Origin: Adiantum capillus-veneris
Lineage: Eukaryota; Streptophyta; Polypodiopsida; Polypodiales; Pteridaceae
Length of the DNA stretch: 64,000 nucleotides
Direction: 5' to 3'
Assembly (NCBI GenBank): GCA_014529385.2
Contig: CM043944.1
Coordinates: 93,640,476 to 93,704,475, forward strand
How positions within the stretch are numbered: position 1 is the first letter of the stretch; the number at the start of each line of letters is the position of its first letter. Below are positions 12,640 through 23,839 of the stretch, one piece after another. The translations under genes and the position numbers were made by a program. The notes beneath the pieces are model-generated. The model had not been told where the DNA came from and did not search any database. It was given only the letters and a program-made list of their open reading frames with translations.

Positions 12640-12870
12640 CACTCGCTCAACCATCGAGTTTGTTCCGCGCCAACCGACGGACCCACGTCATTAAAGATAG
12701 AGGGGACTGTAAGGTAAAGAGGTGGGTACAAGAGGTCATCCAATCGGCATAACCTTAATGTCTCATCAGAGATTTTTGCGATAATACACGCGGTAATACA
12801 CGCGAGAGTAGACGTGGTAATACGCGGGGTAGAATTTCTAGCAAACTTTTTTATATAAAGGGGGCACCTA
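12640..12870. promoter_or_regulatory. Central divergent promoter region of the CACTA element
   Basis: Lies between the two divergent genes. It has one exact GCGGTAAT (12790-12797), two near copies (gcgataat near 12778, gtggtaat at 12814) and, on the plus strand, a TATA box in 'ttttttatataaaggg' (about 12846-12861). A pyrimidine-rich leader and a splice donor GTAAGT (13041) follow on the plus strand. The motif shared with the element ends suggests the same DNA-binding protein could act here; this is inference. The minus-strand promoter is not visible as a clear TATA box. Confidence 0.6.
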
Positions 12871-13080
12871 CGTGCCCCCACGAAATTGAATGTCAAAAAT
12901 TCAAAAACGAGCTCCTTCTTTGCGCGGGCCTGTTTCCCTCTCCATCTCCAATCTCTCTCTCCTTCTCCCTCTCCATCTCCAAGCTCTATTACTCTCTTCA
13001 TCTCCATCCCCACCATATCCAAGCGATCGAGGTCACGACTGTAAGTGCTCGAACTCTCTTTCTTTCTTCTCGTTCTTCTA

Positions 13081-13155
13081 CACACACACACACACACACA
13101 CAAACACATACACACACACACACATGCACACACACACATTGTACACACACACACA
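13081..13155. repeat. (AC)n-rich microsatellite
   Basis: Imperfect AC repeat at the head of the palindromic satellite, in the intron of the plus-strand CACTA gene. Confidence 0.9.
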
Positions 13156-14345
13156 CTAATTTGTGCACAATCACACACTAATGCAAGCATTAGTGTGTGC
13201 ATGCATTATACACACACTAATGCTTGCATTAGTGTGTGATTGTGCACAAATTAGTGTGTTTTCACACACTATTTTGTGCACAATCACACACTAATGCCCG
13301 CATTAGTGCGTGCATGCGTTACAAGCACACACTAATGCTTGCATTAGGGTGTGCTTGTGCATGCATTAGTGTGTTACACACTAATGCATGCACAAGCACA
13401 CCCTAATGCAAGCATTAGTGTGTGCAAGCATTATACACACACACTAATGCTTGCATTAGTGTGTGATTGTGCACAAATTAATGTGTTTTCACACACTAGT
13501 TTGTGCACAATCACACACTAATGCCCGCATTAGTGTGTGCATGCATTACAAGCACACACTAATGCAATCATTAGTGTGTGCATGCATTAGTGTGTTTCCA
13601 CACACTAATTTGTACCCAAGCACACACTAATGCAAGCATTAGTGTGTGCATGCATTATACACACACTAATGCTTGCATTAGTGTGTGATTGTGCACAAAT
13701 TAGTGTGTTTTCACACACTATTTTGTGCACAATCACACTAATGCCTGCATTAGTGTGTGCATGCATTATACACACACACACACACACACACTAATGCAAG
13801 CATTAGTGTGTGCATGCATTATACACACACTAATGCTTGCATTAGTGTGTGATTGTGCACAAATTAGTGTGTTTTCACACACTATTTTGTGCACAATCAC
13901 ACACTAATGCCCGTATTAGTGTGTGCATGCATTAGTGTGTTTCCACACACTAATTTGTGCCCAAGCACACACTAATGCAAGCGTTAGTGTGTGCATACCT
14001 CTCTAGGACACTGCTTGCATGTGTGTGCTTGTGCACAAATTAGTGTGTCTACACACTAATGCATGCACAAGAACACGCTATTGTGAGCATTGGTGTGTGA
14101 AAAAATTTCACACATTAATGCTTGCATTAGTGTGTGCTTGTGCACTAATTAGTGTGTGAAAACACAATAATGCATGCACACACACACTAATGCGAGCATT
14201 AGTGTATACATGCACTACAAGCACAAACTAATGCTTTCATTATTGTGTGTGTGCATGCATTGGTATGTTTTCACACACTAATTTGTGCTTAGTGTGTGCA
14301 TGCGTTAACACTAACGCTTGCATTAGTGTGCATGCGTTACAAGCA
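13150..14345. repeat. Palindromic satellite built on CACTAATGC / GCATTAGTG
   Basis: About 1.2 kb of repeated short inverted repeats. The commonest core is CACTAATGC-(TT/AA/CC)-GCATTAGTG, a near-perfect 20-bp palindrome, joined by linkers such as TTGTGCACAA and GTGCATGCATTA. A higher-order unit of roughly 165-230 bp recurs (similar phases near 13205, 13432, 13655 and 13822). Flanked by AC and GT runs. It sits within the inferred intron 13041-14669 of the plus-strand CACTA gene. Not a CRISPR array: repeats are palindromic, spacers are not unique, and the host is a plant. Confidence 0.92.
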
Positions 14346-14669
14346 TACCAAAACATACCTCCATGTGGGTGTGTGATAATGTTGATTGAGACCCCAATGG
14401 TCACCGAAAAGCCCAACGGTAGATTAAGGTCCAACACACACACACTAGATTAATTTCTTTGCCACACACTAACACACACACACAATAGATTAATTAGAAG
14501 CGCACACACACACACACTCTAAATGGATTAAAAAAAATAAGCACAAAAACCATTTCTTAAATAGGAGATAAAAGGAATCCTATGCAAGGAGGAATCCTAT
14601 GCAATAAAGAATCTCACTTTGACTAGAATCCAATGTTAATTAGGGTCCATTTCTTTTGTGAAATTATAG
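14346..14669 (+). other. End of the long first intron of the CACTA plus-strand gene
   Basis: Non-coding, with short ACACAC runs near 14428-14518. It ends with the acceptor 'gaaattatag' at 14669; with the donor GTAAGT at 13041 it would define a 1,629-nt intron. Confidence 0.55.
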
Positions 14670-16147
14670 GATATGGCATCCTCTTCCACGCCCCGCTATC
14701 GATCCATAGAGGACTTTCTCGTCGAGGGCCTCTCTTACGAGGACGCTTGTGATACTTACTACTCGCAGTCTTCCTCCCACTAGCCACAATCCACCTTTGG
14801 CTTTCGATGGTTCCGAGATGCAATACACGACCCCGACCTCGAGAGGGCATAACGCGCCCAGGCAGAGTGGCTATCCTTGCAGCAGCACAGTCTTCTAGGG
14901 CGGTACACACCCACACAGTTGGCTACCTATGGACTCTCACCGCTTGCGACACCGGGCGTCGGCACTCCGATCGTGCAGAGTGTGCCTCCCACAGCGCCTC
15001 CCTCCACCTTACCCTCGACTTTCCCGTCACCCGCACCTCCCTCCACCTTGCATTCGCAGTGATCCACGCCCACACCGTCGAGTTATCCGTTGCCTACACC
15101 ACCCAGCGGTTCGGGCTCAGGCCAGCGCTCTTCGGTTGGCTAGTGCTCTTCTTGTAGTGGTGGCTCACGCTCTCCTCGAGGTAGTGGCTCGTGTTTCTTT
15201 GGTGGTGGAGGGGGCAGTGCTACAGATTCACCTTCTCTTACACCCCGACCTCCTCGCTCACCCCTTGGAGCTCCACATGAGGATCAGGACCGCGATGCGC
15301 CCGCCCCGGACGCTCGTGGCTACTACTATTATATACATCGAGGGGGGGGGGGGTGGATCTAGGTTCCTCTTTGGGAAGGACATTTCGAGGACACCTTAAC
15401 CAACTGATCTACTCGACATACCAAGATTGCTTTACATCTTTCAAAGATCAGGACCCAGCCGACTTGACGTAAATTCACACGACATTGCTCATGTGGTTCC
15501 TTAATCCGGAAGTGGAAGAGTTCTTGAGTCAGTGGCTCGAGGAGTACGTCAAGAATTTCTTGAAAAATAAGAAGTCCAGTGTGCGGAGGGTGGCAAAGCG
15601 AACATTTGAATCTGAGGGTCACAACTATCGTACTGGAAATGTTCACGACGAGGAGTGGGAGAAAGCCCAGGGCGAGCTGGAGGACGAGAGAGCGGCAGGT
15701 GCTAGGGCGCACACTCGGCAGGTGGAGGCGAGGGCGCAGCAAACGCCCACGCATTACGGCTCGGGCGGAAAAGCAGCATGGAAAGAGAAATTTGTGAGTG
15801 CACGTATTTTCATTTGAATTGATTTAATTTGTGGTAATAAGGTTAGGTTTGTGACATTCTTTAATTCATATATAGCAAATATTAATATGACCCACCCAAG
15901 CCTAGAGATCCAGAGATACAGAGAGAGCCACTCCGAATATCAGACATGGTGCTGGCTGTATGAAAACAATAAAATCAATCGCGAAGAATTTGAAAATGCA
16001 TGTCGTACACTACAGCCTGTAAGTGTGAACTTTTTTTTAAATGAGTACATGCAAAATTATGTATCCATTTGTATTAATTAAAGGTTTTGTTGTTTTTTTC
16101 TTTTCCTGAGTCAGGGATTCCCTCGAGAGGTCCCAGGATCCGAGTAG
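14670..16147 (+). pseudogene. TNPA-like second gene of the CACTA element
   Basis: Starts after an acceptor at 14669, with ATG at 14673 (MASSSTPRYRSIEDFLVEG). A Pro/Ser/Gly-rich region follows (about 14850-15340), then a C-terminal part with EEFLSQWLEEYV, KKSSVRRVAKR, DEEWEKAQGELEDER and HYGSGGKAAWKEKF, a layout seen in the Ptta/En/Spm class of plant transposon proteins (WxxxR blocks before a G-rich site). Two introns splice in frame: 15794-15875 and 16019-16114; the last exon ends FPREVPGSE at 16145-16147. Several stops and shifts interrupt the N-terminal half (for example after SSSH and at the G-run near 15343), but exon 15485-15793 is open. Family assignment is by layout and weak motif similarity; it would bind the subterminal motifs if it is TNPA. 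Confidence 0.65.
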
Positions 16148-16499
16148 CTCAATCCTCCGAGTGTTTTTGGGCTCGTCTTCTTTTGGCTACAGTTGTATAG
16201 CCCCCATGTATCGCCTATTTGGGCAATTTTGTAATATCCAATATAATTAAACACTTGATTTTGGTCCAAAGTCTTCTTTTGCCCATAGTTGTATAGCTTC
16301 CATGCATCGCCTATTTGGGCAATTTTGTAATGAATAGTTTCTCCAATATAATTGAACACTTGATTTTGGCCCAAAGTTTTTGTGCAATGAAATTGTTGTT
16401 TTTTTATTTATTAAATGTATAGGAAAAAAAAGGCAAATGACCATTTGGATTGGTCCTACCAACGACCATCCAAATGGTCATCTGCTTTTTTTTATAAAA
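16148..16499. repeat. 3' part of the CACTA element with a 96-bp tandem duplication
   Basis: Two diverged copies of a segment containing 'cgcctatttgggcaatttt' occur, the first from about 16190 and the second from about 16287 (period about 96-97 bp, the second with a small insertion). The remainder is non-coding, with 'ccatttgg/ccaaatgg' short inverted repeats near 16442-16480. Confidence 0.75.
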
Positions 16500-16717
16500 A
16501 TACTCGCGTGCGCGGTAATGTTTGCGGTAATTCTTGCTGTAAAGCCCGCGGAAATAAGCGTGGAAATATAGCCGTGCTGATTACCGCGTGCATTGCTGAA
16601 GGACCATTACCGCGAGCATTGACTCCAGCATTACCGCCTCCGAGATTTTTTGACTTGAACTTTTTCTTTGTTTTTGTGCGTCTATCTGAGCGGTAATGTG
16701 CTCCAAATGTCATAGTG
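16500..16717 (-). repeat. Right terminal and subterminal repeats of the CACTA element
   Basis: GCGGTAAT at 16512, 16524 and 16690 and the reverse form ATTACCGC at 16580, 16606 and 16630, ending in CATAGTG at 16711-16717. Unlike the left end, both orientations occur here. Confidence 0.8.
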
Positions 16718-16720
16718 TAT

Positions 16721-18154
16721 TTTGATTGAATGCCAACTACTTTTTGGAATGACATGGATATATGGCTTGACATAAAAAGTGTCTTGTACCAATGTTGGTG
16801 CTACTATCAAGAAGGATTGCTAGATGAGAAATATAAAGTTGGTGAAAGCATCGTTATATGGTTCATAAGAACACTATTGTGTGCCCTGCCAACAAAACGA
16901 GTGATGACCTTATGTTGAGCTATGTTTTTTTTTTTTTTTAATCCATTTAAATTGCTTCACATAAACTATGAACTTTAGGATAGTTGCTAAATTAATAAAT
17001 TTTAAGTCTGACATGGATAGCAATGGATAGGTTCTCCAGCACCTATTATATGTAACCAAGTCAAGCAGAATCTATTGTCTTGTCTATATGGATGCATGTG
17101 AGAATGCTATTTTTGCTTAAAATGGTTTAGATAAACTCCAAGGATGAAAACATATTTTAGTCTCAATAAAACTAACAATTGTAGTCCTTATGTATAGAAC
17201 TATTAGGATGAATTATCATTGTGACCATATTGTACAAAAATGAATTAAATATTGAGTCATTTTTGTGGTACCACCTCCAGCTAACTAAAGACATCTTTTA
17301 AACATAATGTTCTTTTGGTGTATAAGTATTATGTATAATATAGCAACACACACATGCATGCATGCACACCCACACACGTCTCGTGAAAATCTAGTCTAAA
17401 ATTTTGGGAATGCAGATACACATTTACTCCTCCACCTTCATATGTTCGCATGGAACTACACACACACACACACACACATACACGAACACTTGCATTTTCT
17501 CACGAATACACTTGAGGCCTAGGCACTTCCCAATGATTGATTCATACATCCCCATACATGATGTTAATTATCTATAGACACTAACCCAAAATAATTTGTG
17601 CTTTGATCTCTATAGATAGGAAACAAAAGGATTGAAGCATGATTAGGGTGTCTCTAGCTATCAAGCACATATATTTTTAATTAAATTTGCAAGACAAGGG
17701 GTGTCCACCAGATCCTTTTTTTTAAATAGGTTTGTACGGTTGTATCTCATGTCGATCAAAGCCAAAAAATAATTCATATGTTGACTCCTAGTTTTTTTGT
17801 TTATCATATATGTTGCTTGTAAAACACAAGGTTGCAATGTTTATAATTTCAATTGAGAAATTGTTCAAAAAAGCCCCCTTTTTTACCATGTGTAATTCTT
17901 ATCTCTTTACTATTCTTCAAAAGTAATGGTTTGTCAAAAAAAAAAGATTCCTATTGCCACTACTCACCTTCTTAAAAGTGAAGCTCATTCAACATAACAC
18001 ATGGAGTCACCTATATATAGTTATGACTTAATCCAGGCCATGACGTTGTTAGAGCATTACATTCCTTTGCAAAAATGCTATGAGGCACCAAAGGTAGACT
18101 GTCCTTGTCTGCACATTAAGATTTATCTTCTAGCGAGGCTTCTAGCATCCATGC

Positions 18155-18188
<34 letters not shown>

Positions 18189-18517
18189 TGTCACTTCAAT
18201 TTGGTTGGAATTGCCTCATCCAGCTACACACACATTTACGCTTATGCTATTGATGTAATTGGTGGTTATAATGTCTTGTGGGTGATTACCCTGAGTCTCT
18301 ATCATGTACTTCCCTTAATGGGATTTTTTGGTGTTGGCTATGAGTTGTTGAACATAATGTCTTGTAGATGTTTACTAGGTGTCAGTACTTGGTATTTTTC
18401 TCAATTGATGGTAATTGCCAGTAGTCTTTACCTATCTCTAATCTCCATGGGTATATTTGTCTCATGCTATGCTCATTGGAGCTAATGGTTTTATTGTCTT
18501 GTGGGTGATTTTTGGAC

Positions 18518-18518
<1 letters not shown>
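16721..18518. repeat. Family C repeat DNA, left part
   Basis: No coding region recognised. Bases about 17050-17360 match 21640-21960 in the same orientation (shared blocks: 'atcttgt..tatatggatg', 'gagtcatttttg', 'acataatgtt'). Short AC runs lie at 17459-17480 and 18160-18187. Immediately left is the CACTA right target duplication. Confidence 0.5.

Positions 18519-18599
<81 letters not shown>
18519..18599. repeat. (CT)n microsatellite, about 40 units
   Basis: Uninterrupted CT run. Confidence 0.97.
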
Positions 18600-18601
<2 letters not shown>

Positions 18602-18905
18602 GGCAATATGCCTTGCTGAGTTCATAGCACCCCTAGGTAGGAAATGAACCTTGATTGTGGGAACTTATCCTTGCCCTGATTTGATGATGTTGGTAGCTAC
18701 TCTATCTTGTGAGTAGGAAATACATATGGAACTCTCCCCTTGGTTGAATTATGAAGCATGTTAGGTGGAAACTCCATCACCAACTACCATATTTACTATC
18801 TTATGCATTCACTTCCTCTCTTCCCACCATTTGAGTTGTCAACCTAGTCTCTCTACATCTGCAACATTGATTGCTGATTATTTAGGTTTTTTCAACCTGC
18901 TCCCC

Positions 18906-18907
18906 TC

Positions 18908-18974
<67 letters not shown>
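18906..18974. repeat. C-run followed by (CT)n microsatellite
   Basis: About 13 C residues, then about 27 CT units. The inverted family C copy has (GA)n and (CA)n at the equivalent place, 42836-42882. Confidence 0.95.
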
Positions 18975-18976
<2 letters not shown>

Positions 18977-21137
18977 GGCTTGAAACTTGGCTCATTCTGT
19001 GTCTGCTTTGCTTACTCTATACTCCTAAATACTAGGATATTGTGGAGATTCTATAGATGGTATGGCGTATCTTAATCCAGCTATCAAGGGATGCTCACAA
19101 AAACATGGGAGATCTAATGCTGCCCAGCTAGAAACCACTACTTTGGTGCTGCTATATAAATAGGTGAGGGATGCTCTCTCCCTCACTCAGCCTTGTATTT
19201 CACATTTTTGCATAAAAAATTGAAAGAGAGAAAGGGTTTTCATGTTTTCTTACCGTTTACTTCTACAACATGATTATGGTAGTACTAAATGATGCCTCTC
19301 ACGTTTTCCTTCATCTCCTCCTTGGATAAAGCTCATTTAGTTGTTGTGATTTATTGATTTTCTATAGTAGAATTTATTGTGCATAAACTAAGGTATAATG
19401 GTTGTCATGATAGGCACATGGTTTGTAGTCTCTTGGAAATAATGATCTTAAACAATTACTTTTTAGCATGATATCTGCTGCCTATTGAAAAAAGAAAAAT
19501 TCAGGGGAACAATAGATAAAAATCTATATCTAATTTTTGGAACACCATATATAAATAAAAGCAATCTTTTTGAAATTTTGTAGCTGAGGTTTTTACTTAG
19601 ATGTACGAATTGATAAAATATTTTTGAGGTAGATGGCTTGTGAGATCCTAAGTTATCGCAACTATCTGATGCTAATTTGGGATAGTTTCTCTACTTTCTC
19701 CTTGTAATTTTGGACATAGTATGTGACTCTAAAAAATTTGATGATTTTTTTGACACTAGCTTTTATAATGCTTACTTACCTGGAAATTCAGCTCTGAGGA
19801 TACTTCTGTGGATTCTATTTTTATATTGATATTTGCATGGTAATGGTATTTTGCTAGATTTTTGGGATAATTATTTGCAATTTATAACAGACATGCATAA
19901 CTTATGAATGTAGAATCATTCTTGATGATTTGAGAAACTTGACAATGGTAACCTACTGATGTGACTATATAACTATAAAGAAGTTCCAATTGTAAAATCT
20001 TTAAAGCAATGTATTTTTGTTGGGTAAGTTGGTGAGCCATGGTGGGATGCATTAAGTTGATTGGAGTTGATTGTAAAATCTTTAAAGCAATGTATTTTTG
20101 TTGGGTAAGTTGGTGAGCCATGGTGGGATGCATTAAGTTGATTGGAGATGCTTGACCTACACCTATAACTAGGGGTTTTTTGCCATGATATTCTCTTTGC
20201 ATAATTAGATGGTCTTCAAGACATTATGGTCTTACTAGAATTTAAACTTTGCTTTAGATTGAAAACCTAGTAATTTGTGCTAGTTGTGTCTTAACCTGAG
20301 TTTTTGACTCTGACTATTGCTCACCTAGATTTTTTATTAAACTATTGGATAGTGGTTGTCATACCTTATGGTTGATACATTTTTTTGCTCGTATGAAATA
20401 AATGGTTGAGTAGTGGTTGGCATACCTTATGGTTGATACGGTTTTTTGCTCACCACCAACATTGATGCTTATTGATAATTAGGATCCTGTTTTTTCTTCT
20501 GATATAGTTTTAGCTAAGGCACTAATGGGTTTTTAAAGCATTAAAATTCTAGGGTGATCCATTTATAAATATGGGGCGGTAACATACCAATATAGGTAGG
20601 ACTTAGGCTGAATTCTTAGGCTAGGACTTGACTTTAAAAAATCTTAAATTTTGAAGATATCTTGGTAGAACACATTTTTTATTTAAATCTATTACCGAAT
20701 GATAGAAGGATCTGTGATCTTCAAATGATGGTATGTAGAGTTTGGAAATAAATTTGACTAGTTCAATTCCATTCTTTAGGCTGATTATTTGCTAGCTTGG
20801 TATTGTTTCGATAGAATATGTAATGTTGGGCTTGGCATGAGATCATTTTTTTTTGGCATCTACATGATTACTTTATTGAATTAACTTTTGAAAATTAGAG
20901 TGTTCTATTAAATACTGATCAAATCCAAACTAAACTATGATATTATGCTTACTTGGCTATCACTATATTTGAGCAATATTTTGTTGTGGCATTACGTTGT
21001 TGGTCTTTACTTGGAGCTGGTTGAAAAAATTTGTAGCTGTTGGAATTCATAAATTAGGACTACTGTATAGTCTTCCTTCACTTATAAAGTGACATAGACT
21101 CTTCTTCTAGTCTCTTGGATTTTGTCTACCTGAGCTT
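18975..21137 (+). repeat. Family C copy 1
   Basis: Matches the reverse complement of 41862-42842 over two blocks: 18975-19205 with 42842-42620, and about 20400-21137 with 42620-41862. The segment 19206-20400 is absent from the other copy. A TATA-like tatataaatagg near 19155 is followed by 'ctcactcagccttgt'; the same arrangement recurs near 22975-23015 and on the minus strand near 42630-42660, so it is probably a conserved promoter or LTR segment of the family. No coding region was recognised. Confidence 0.7.
19989..20150. repeat. 81-bp tandem duplication
   Basis: Two nearly identical adjacent copies, starting at 19991 and 20072 (shared 'tgtaaaatctttaaagc'), inside the segment of family C that the inverted copy lacks. 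Confidence 0.95.
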
Positions 21138-23839
21138 ATTGTGCATAACATGGTGGGTTGTATCCTAGTCTATAATCTTATTAGTCATAATGTTTTTTGA
21201 TAAAGCATATTGTAATATTCAGACTCTCTAAGTTGATTGGCTAGACTCCATTCTTTTGGTGAGTCCTTGCTGGTTTGGTATCGATAAGTAATGCAAAGCC
21301 TGGCCTGATCTCATTTTGGCTTTTACATATCACTGGACTAGCTTTTGAAAGTGAGCATGTCTGGGCCGTGAAAAATGTACTATGCATATTGGAATAGGAG
21401 ATTGCATGTGCCACTACTGCTTGTGAATATGGATGCCTTTTAACTGCCTTGCAATAAACTTTAGGGTTTTGTTGGATTAGTCTACAATAATTTGTTAAAC
21501 ATATTCTAGGTTACTTACCTTTGCCTCACTGAACGGTTGTGATTTTTCTAGGTAGCTTATGACCATGTTGCATAAATGTCTCCTCTTTTGATGCAAGTGG
21601 TTTGAAAACATATTTATCCCTAGTAGCCTAGTTAATCTTTGTATTCAAGGCTAACAAATCTATTATCTTGTTTATATGGATGTAGGCGAGAATTCTATCT
21701 TGGCTTAATATTTTTTTTGGCTTCTGCTATTCGACTTTGAAGAGCTTAGTCGATGCAGCTGGGATGACCGACACAACTATATTTCTTTTGTATAGGACCA
21801 TTGGAATGATTCCTCATACTTATTATTTTGTACAGAAATGGATCTAAGAGCGAGTCATTTTTGGACAATTCTTTGTCCAATTATCTAAATCCAATTGACT
21901 TTTGAACATTATGTTATTTTGTGTATATGTATTAAGTTTATTACAACAACACAAACGTCCTAAACACAAGGCCCTTCAAGGTAACTAGGTTGATTGGGAT
22001 GCTAGCTTTATACTATTTTTTGTCTGTAGGCTTTGATGGACCCACTATCTTTAATTCCTTGTTAGGTTGACAGGTGTTAGGTGGTCTTTCCTTGTCTATA
22101 GATTGGGGTCCTGCTCACAGCTATTGTAGTCTTTTGGATGTGCTGGTTTTAGATTGCAGGTTAGTCCAAAGTTACTTACCTATGTTAATTTGGTTTTTTT
22201 TATTTCAGGAACGTTCTACCTTTAAACAAATTGCTCTTGTGAGGATTACCCATGAACCTGAGAAACATGAAAAAATTATGGAAAGCATACACAATATATT
22301 ATGTACGACATCTACACTAGTTTCTACGAGCTGAAAAGCCTTAAAACTCCTACTGCTAATAATTTCATCAAAGAAGCTTATACTCATATTGATCTATTAA
22401 AATTTGCTTGACTTTGGACTTCTTGATGTGGTACATAGCTTTGAAGTTTCAGACTTGATTATTTTACTCTCGTCAACTTGATGAGGCAGTAGGCCCATAC
22501 TCAATGGGCCTACTACCTTAACATTGAGTATGACGCCTGGATAAGGGTGGGCACACACACACACACATTGGTACTTGTCTTTATGTTTATGGTCTAAAAA
22601 AGACTAAGCTACCCCCTACTGCTGTCATCTTGGCTATGTGTTTCCACTTAAAATATGGCTTTATATCTTTCCTAGCTACACTAAGTAGGTATCCACCATG
22701 GGAAGGAGCCCATATAGGGTTATGATGGTTGGAAGTCCTTAGCTAGAAGCTAATAAGTGGTTAAAATTTTCTTACTCTATAACTGGGCCTCACCTACCAC
22801 CCTGCCTTGCTAAAGGCACAATGGCCGCTTTGCTCTACTATGACGGACCACATCAAAGGCGGCTACATGTTGTGGCCTCCCCAGGAGGAGTAGCACCTAG
22901 CCTACTCAGTGATTGAGATGATAACCATTCTACATGCTGCTCACCATGAGTGATCGTGATCTACCTTTTTCTATTTAAAGAGGTGAGGCCGCATTCTGCC
23001 CCTCACTTAGCCTTGTGTGTGTTTTACTTGCATAAAAAGCTAGGACTGTGTGTGTTTGTTCACTCTCTGCTATACCAATCATGGAGCTTGCAACTTAACC
23101 AACACAGATTGGCTATTGTTTATTGAGCTTGTTATTATGGTTTTTCTCTCCTTTTTTCATACTTGTCTTAGGATAATATAAGCAATCGAGCTTATTGATT
23201 GGTGTACCCTATTGCTTAGCCTGGTAAGGCCCACTATGTTGGTTGGCTTTGCTTGATAGTTCGAGGCACTACTGAATGTGTGGTATCTTGATCCCCATTG
23301 CTTAGCCTAGTGGCCCATTGTGTCACGTTGGCTATGCTTGACAATATGTGGAAATGGTTGAATGGTCTAACACTTTTGGGCAAGCTATGATTCCGCAACT
23401 GGTTTTTGGTTCTGAGTAGCTCTACGTAAACTGTTCATTGGTTTGATTAAGTTATACCTTAAATATTGGGGTATATTATAGTGGTTATTGCCACTTGGCT
23501 TGACAATACAATACTCTGATGATTCAATGCATGGATAGAAGACGTAGTGTGTTTGCATACTGTTCAAAAAACTATTTTGGGGATGGGGGGGTATACCGTG
23601 GATGTTTACTGATGACACCGCGGAAGATTAAGTTTTACTGGTATACCGCGAATTAAGTTTTTCCTTAGCATTGTAAATCTTGACCTTTCTTGGCAAGAAA
23701 GGCTATCATAGCCTTACTAACTATTTTGTATATTGCAGACCCTTGCTCTCTCGCAAGGCTTGGAATTATAGTCTGGACTCCTCTCTGTGGCAACATCTCT
23801 TATCCTCAGATGTATTGGCAGCTTGGATGCTTCTCAACT
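21138..23839. repeat. Family C repeat DNA, right part
   Basis: Contains the partner (21640-21960) of the 17050-17360 segment, a short AC run near 22553-22566, a second promoter-like block (TATTTAAAGAGG near 22973, then 'cacttagccttgt'), and a short direct repeat 'attgcttagcct' at about 23210 and 23300. Three 'ccgcg' triplet-like repeats occur at 23590-23660. No gene recognised. Confidence 0.45.

Larger units (their letters stand above)
9897..16717. mobile_element. CACTA (En/Spm-type) DNA transposon, 6.8 kb
   Basis: Bounded by inverted ends CACTATG (9897-9903) and CATAGTG (16711-16717) and flanked on both sides by TAT (9894-9896, 16718-16720), the 3-bp target duplication expected for CACTA elements. 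Both ends carry subterminal ATTACCGC/GCGGTAAT motifs (four left, six right). Inside are a TNP2-type transposase remnant on the minus strand (10442-12561) and a second, TNPA-like gene on the plus strand (14670-16147) facing away from a shared central region. The N-terminal catalytic part of the transposase is absent and both genes contain stops, so the copy cannot move by itself. A palindromic satellite fills the first intron of the plus-strand gene. Confidence 0.9.

Noticed and set aside
12639-13202. 187-codon minus-strand frame across the central CACTA region
   Set aside because: It runs through AC repeats, the 5' leader and the promoter; composition is driven by repeats and it has no transposase similarity.
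13150-14345. CRISPR-like look of regularly spaced repeats
   Set aside because: The units are palindromes with repeated, not unique, linkers, and all other features are those of a plant genome.
19206-20400. The 1.2 kb missing from the inverted family C copy as an intron
   Set aside because: No AG acceptor at the right edge; insertion or deletion is more likely.
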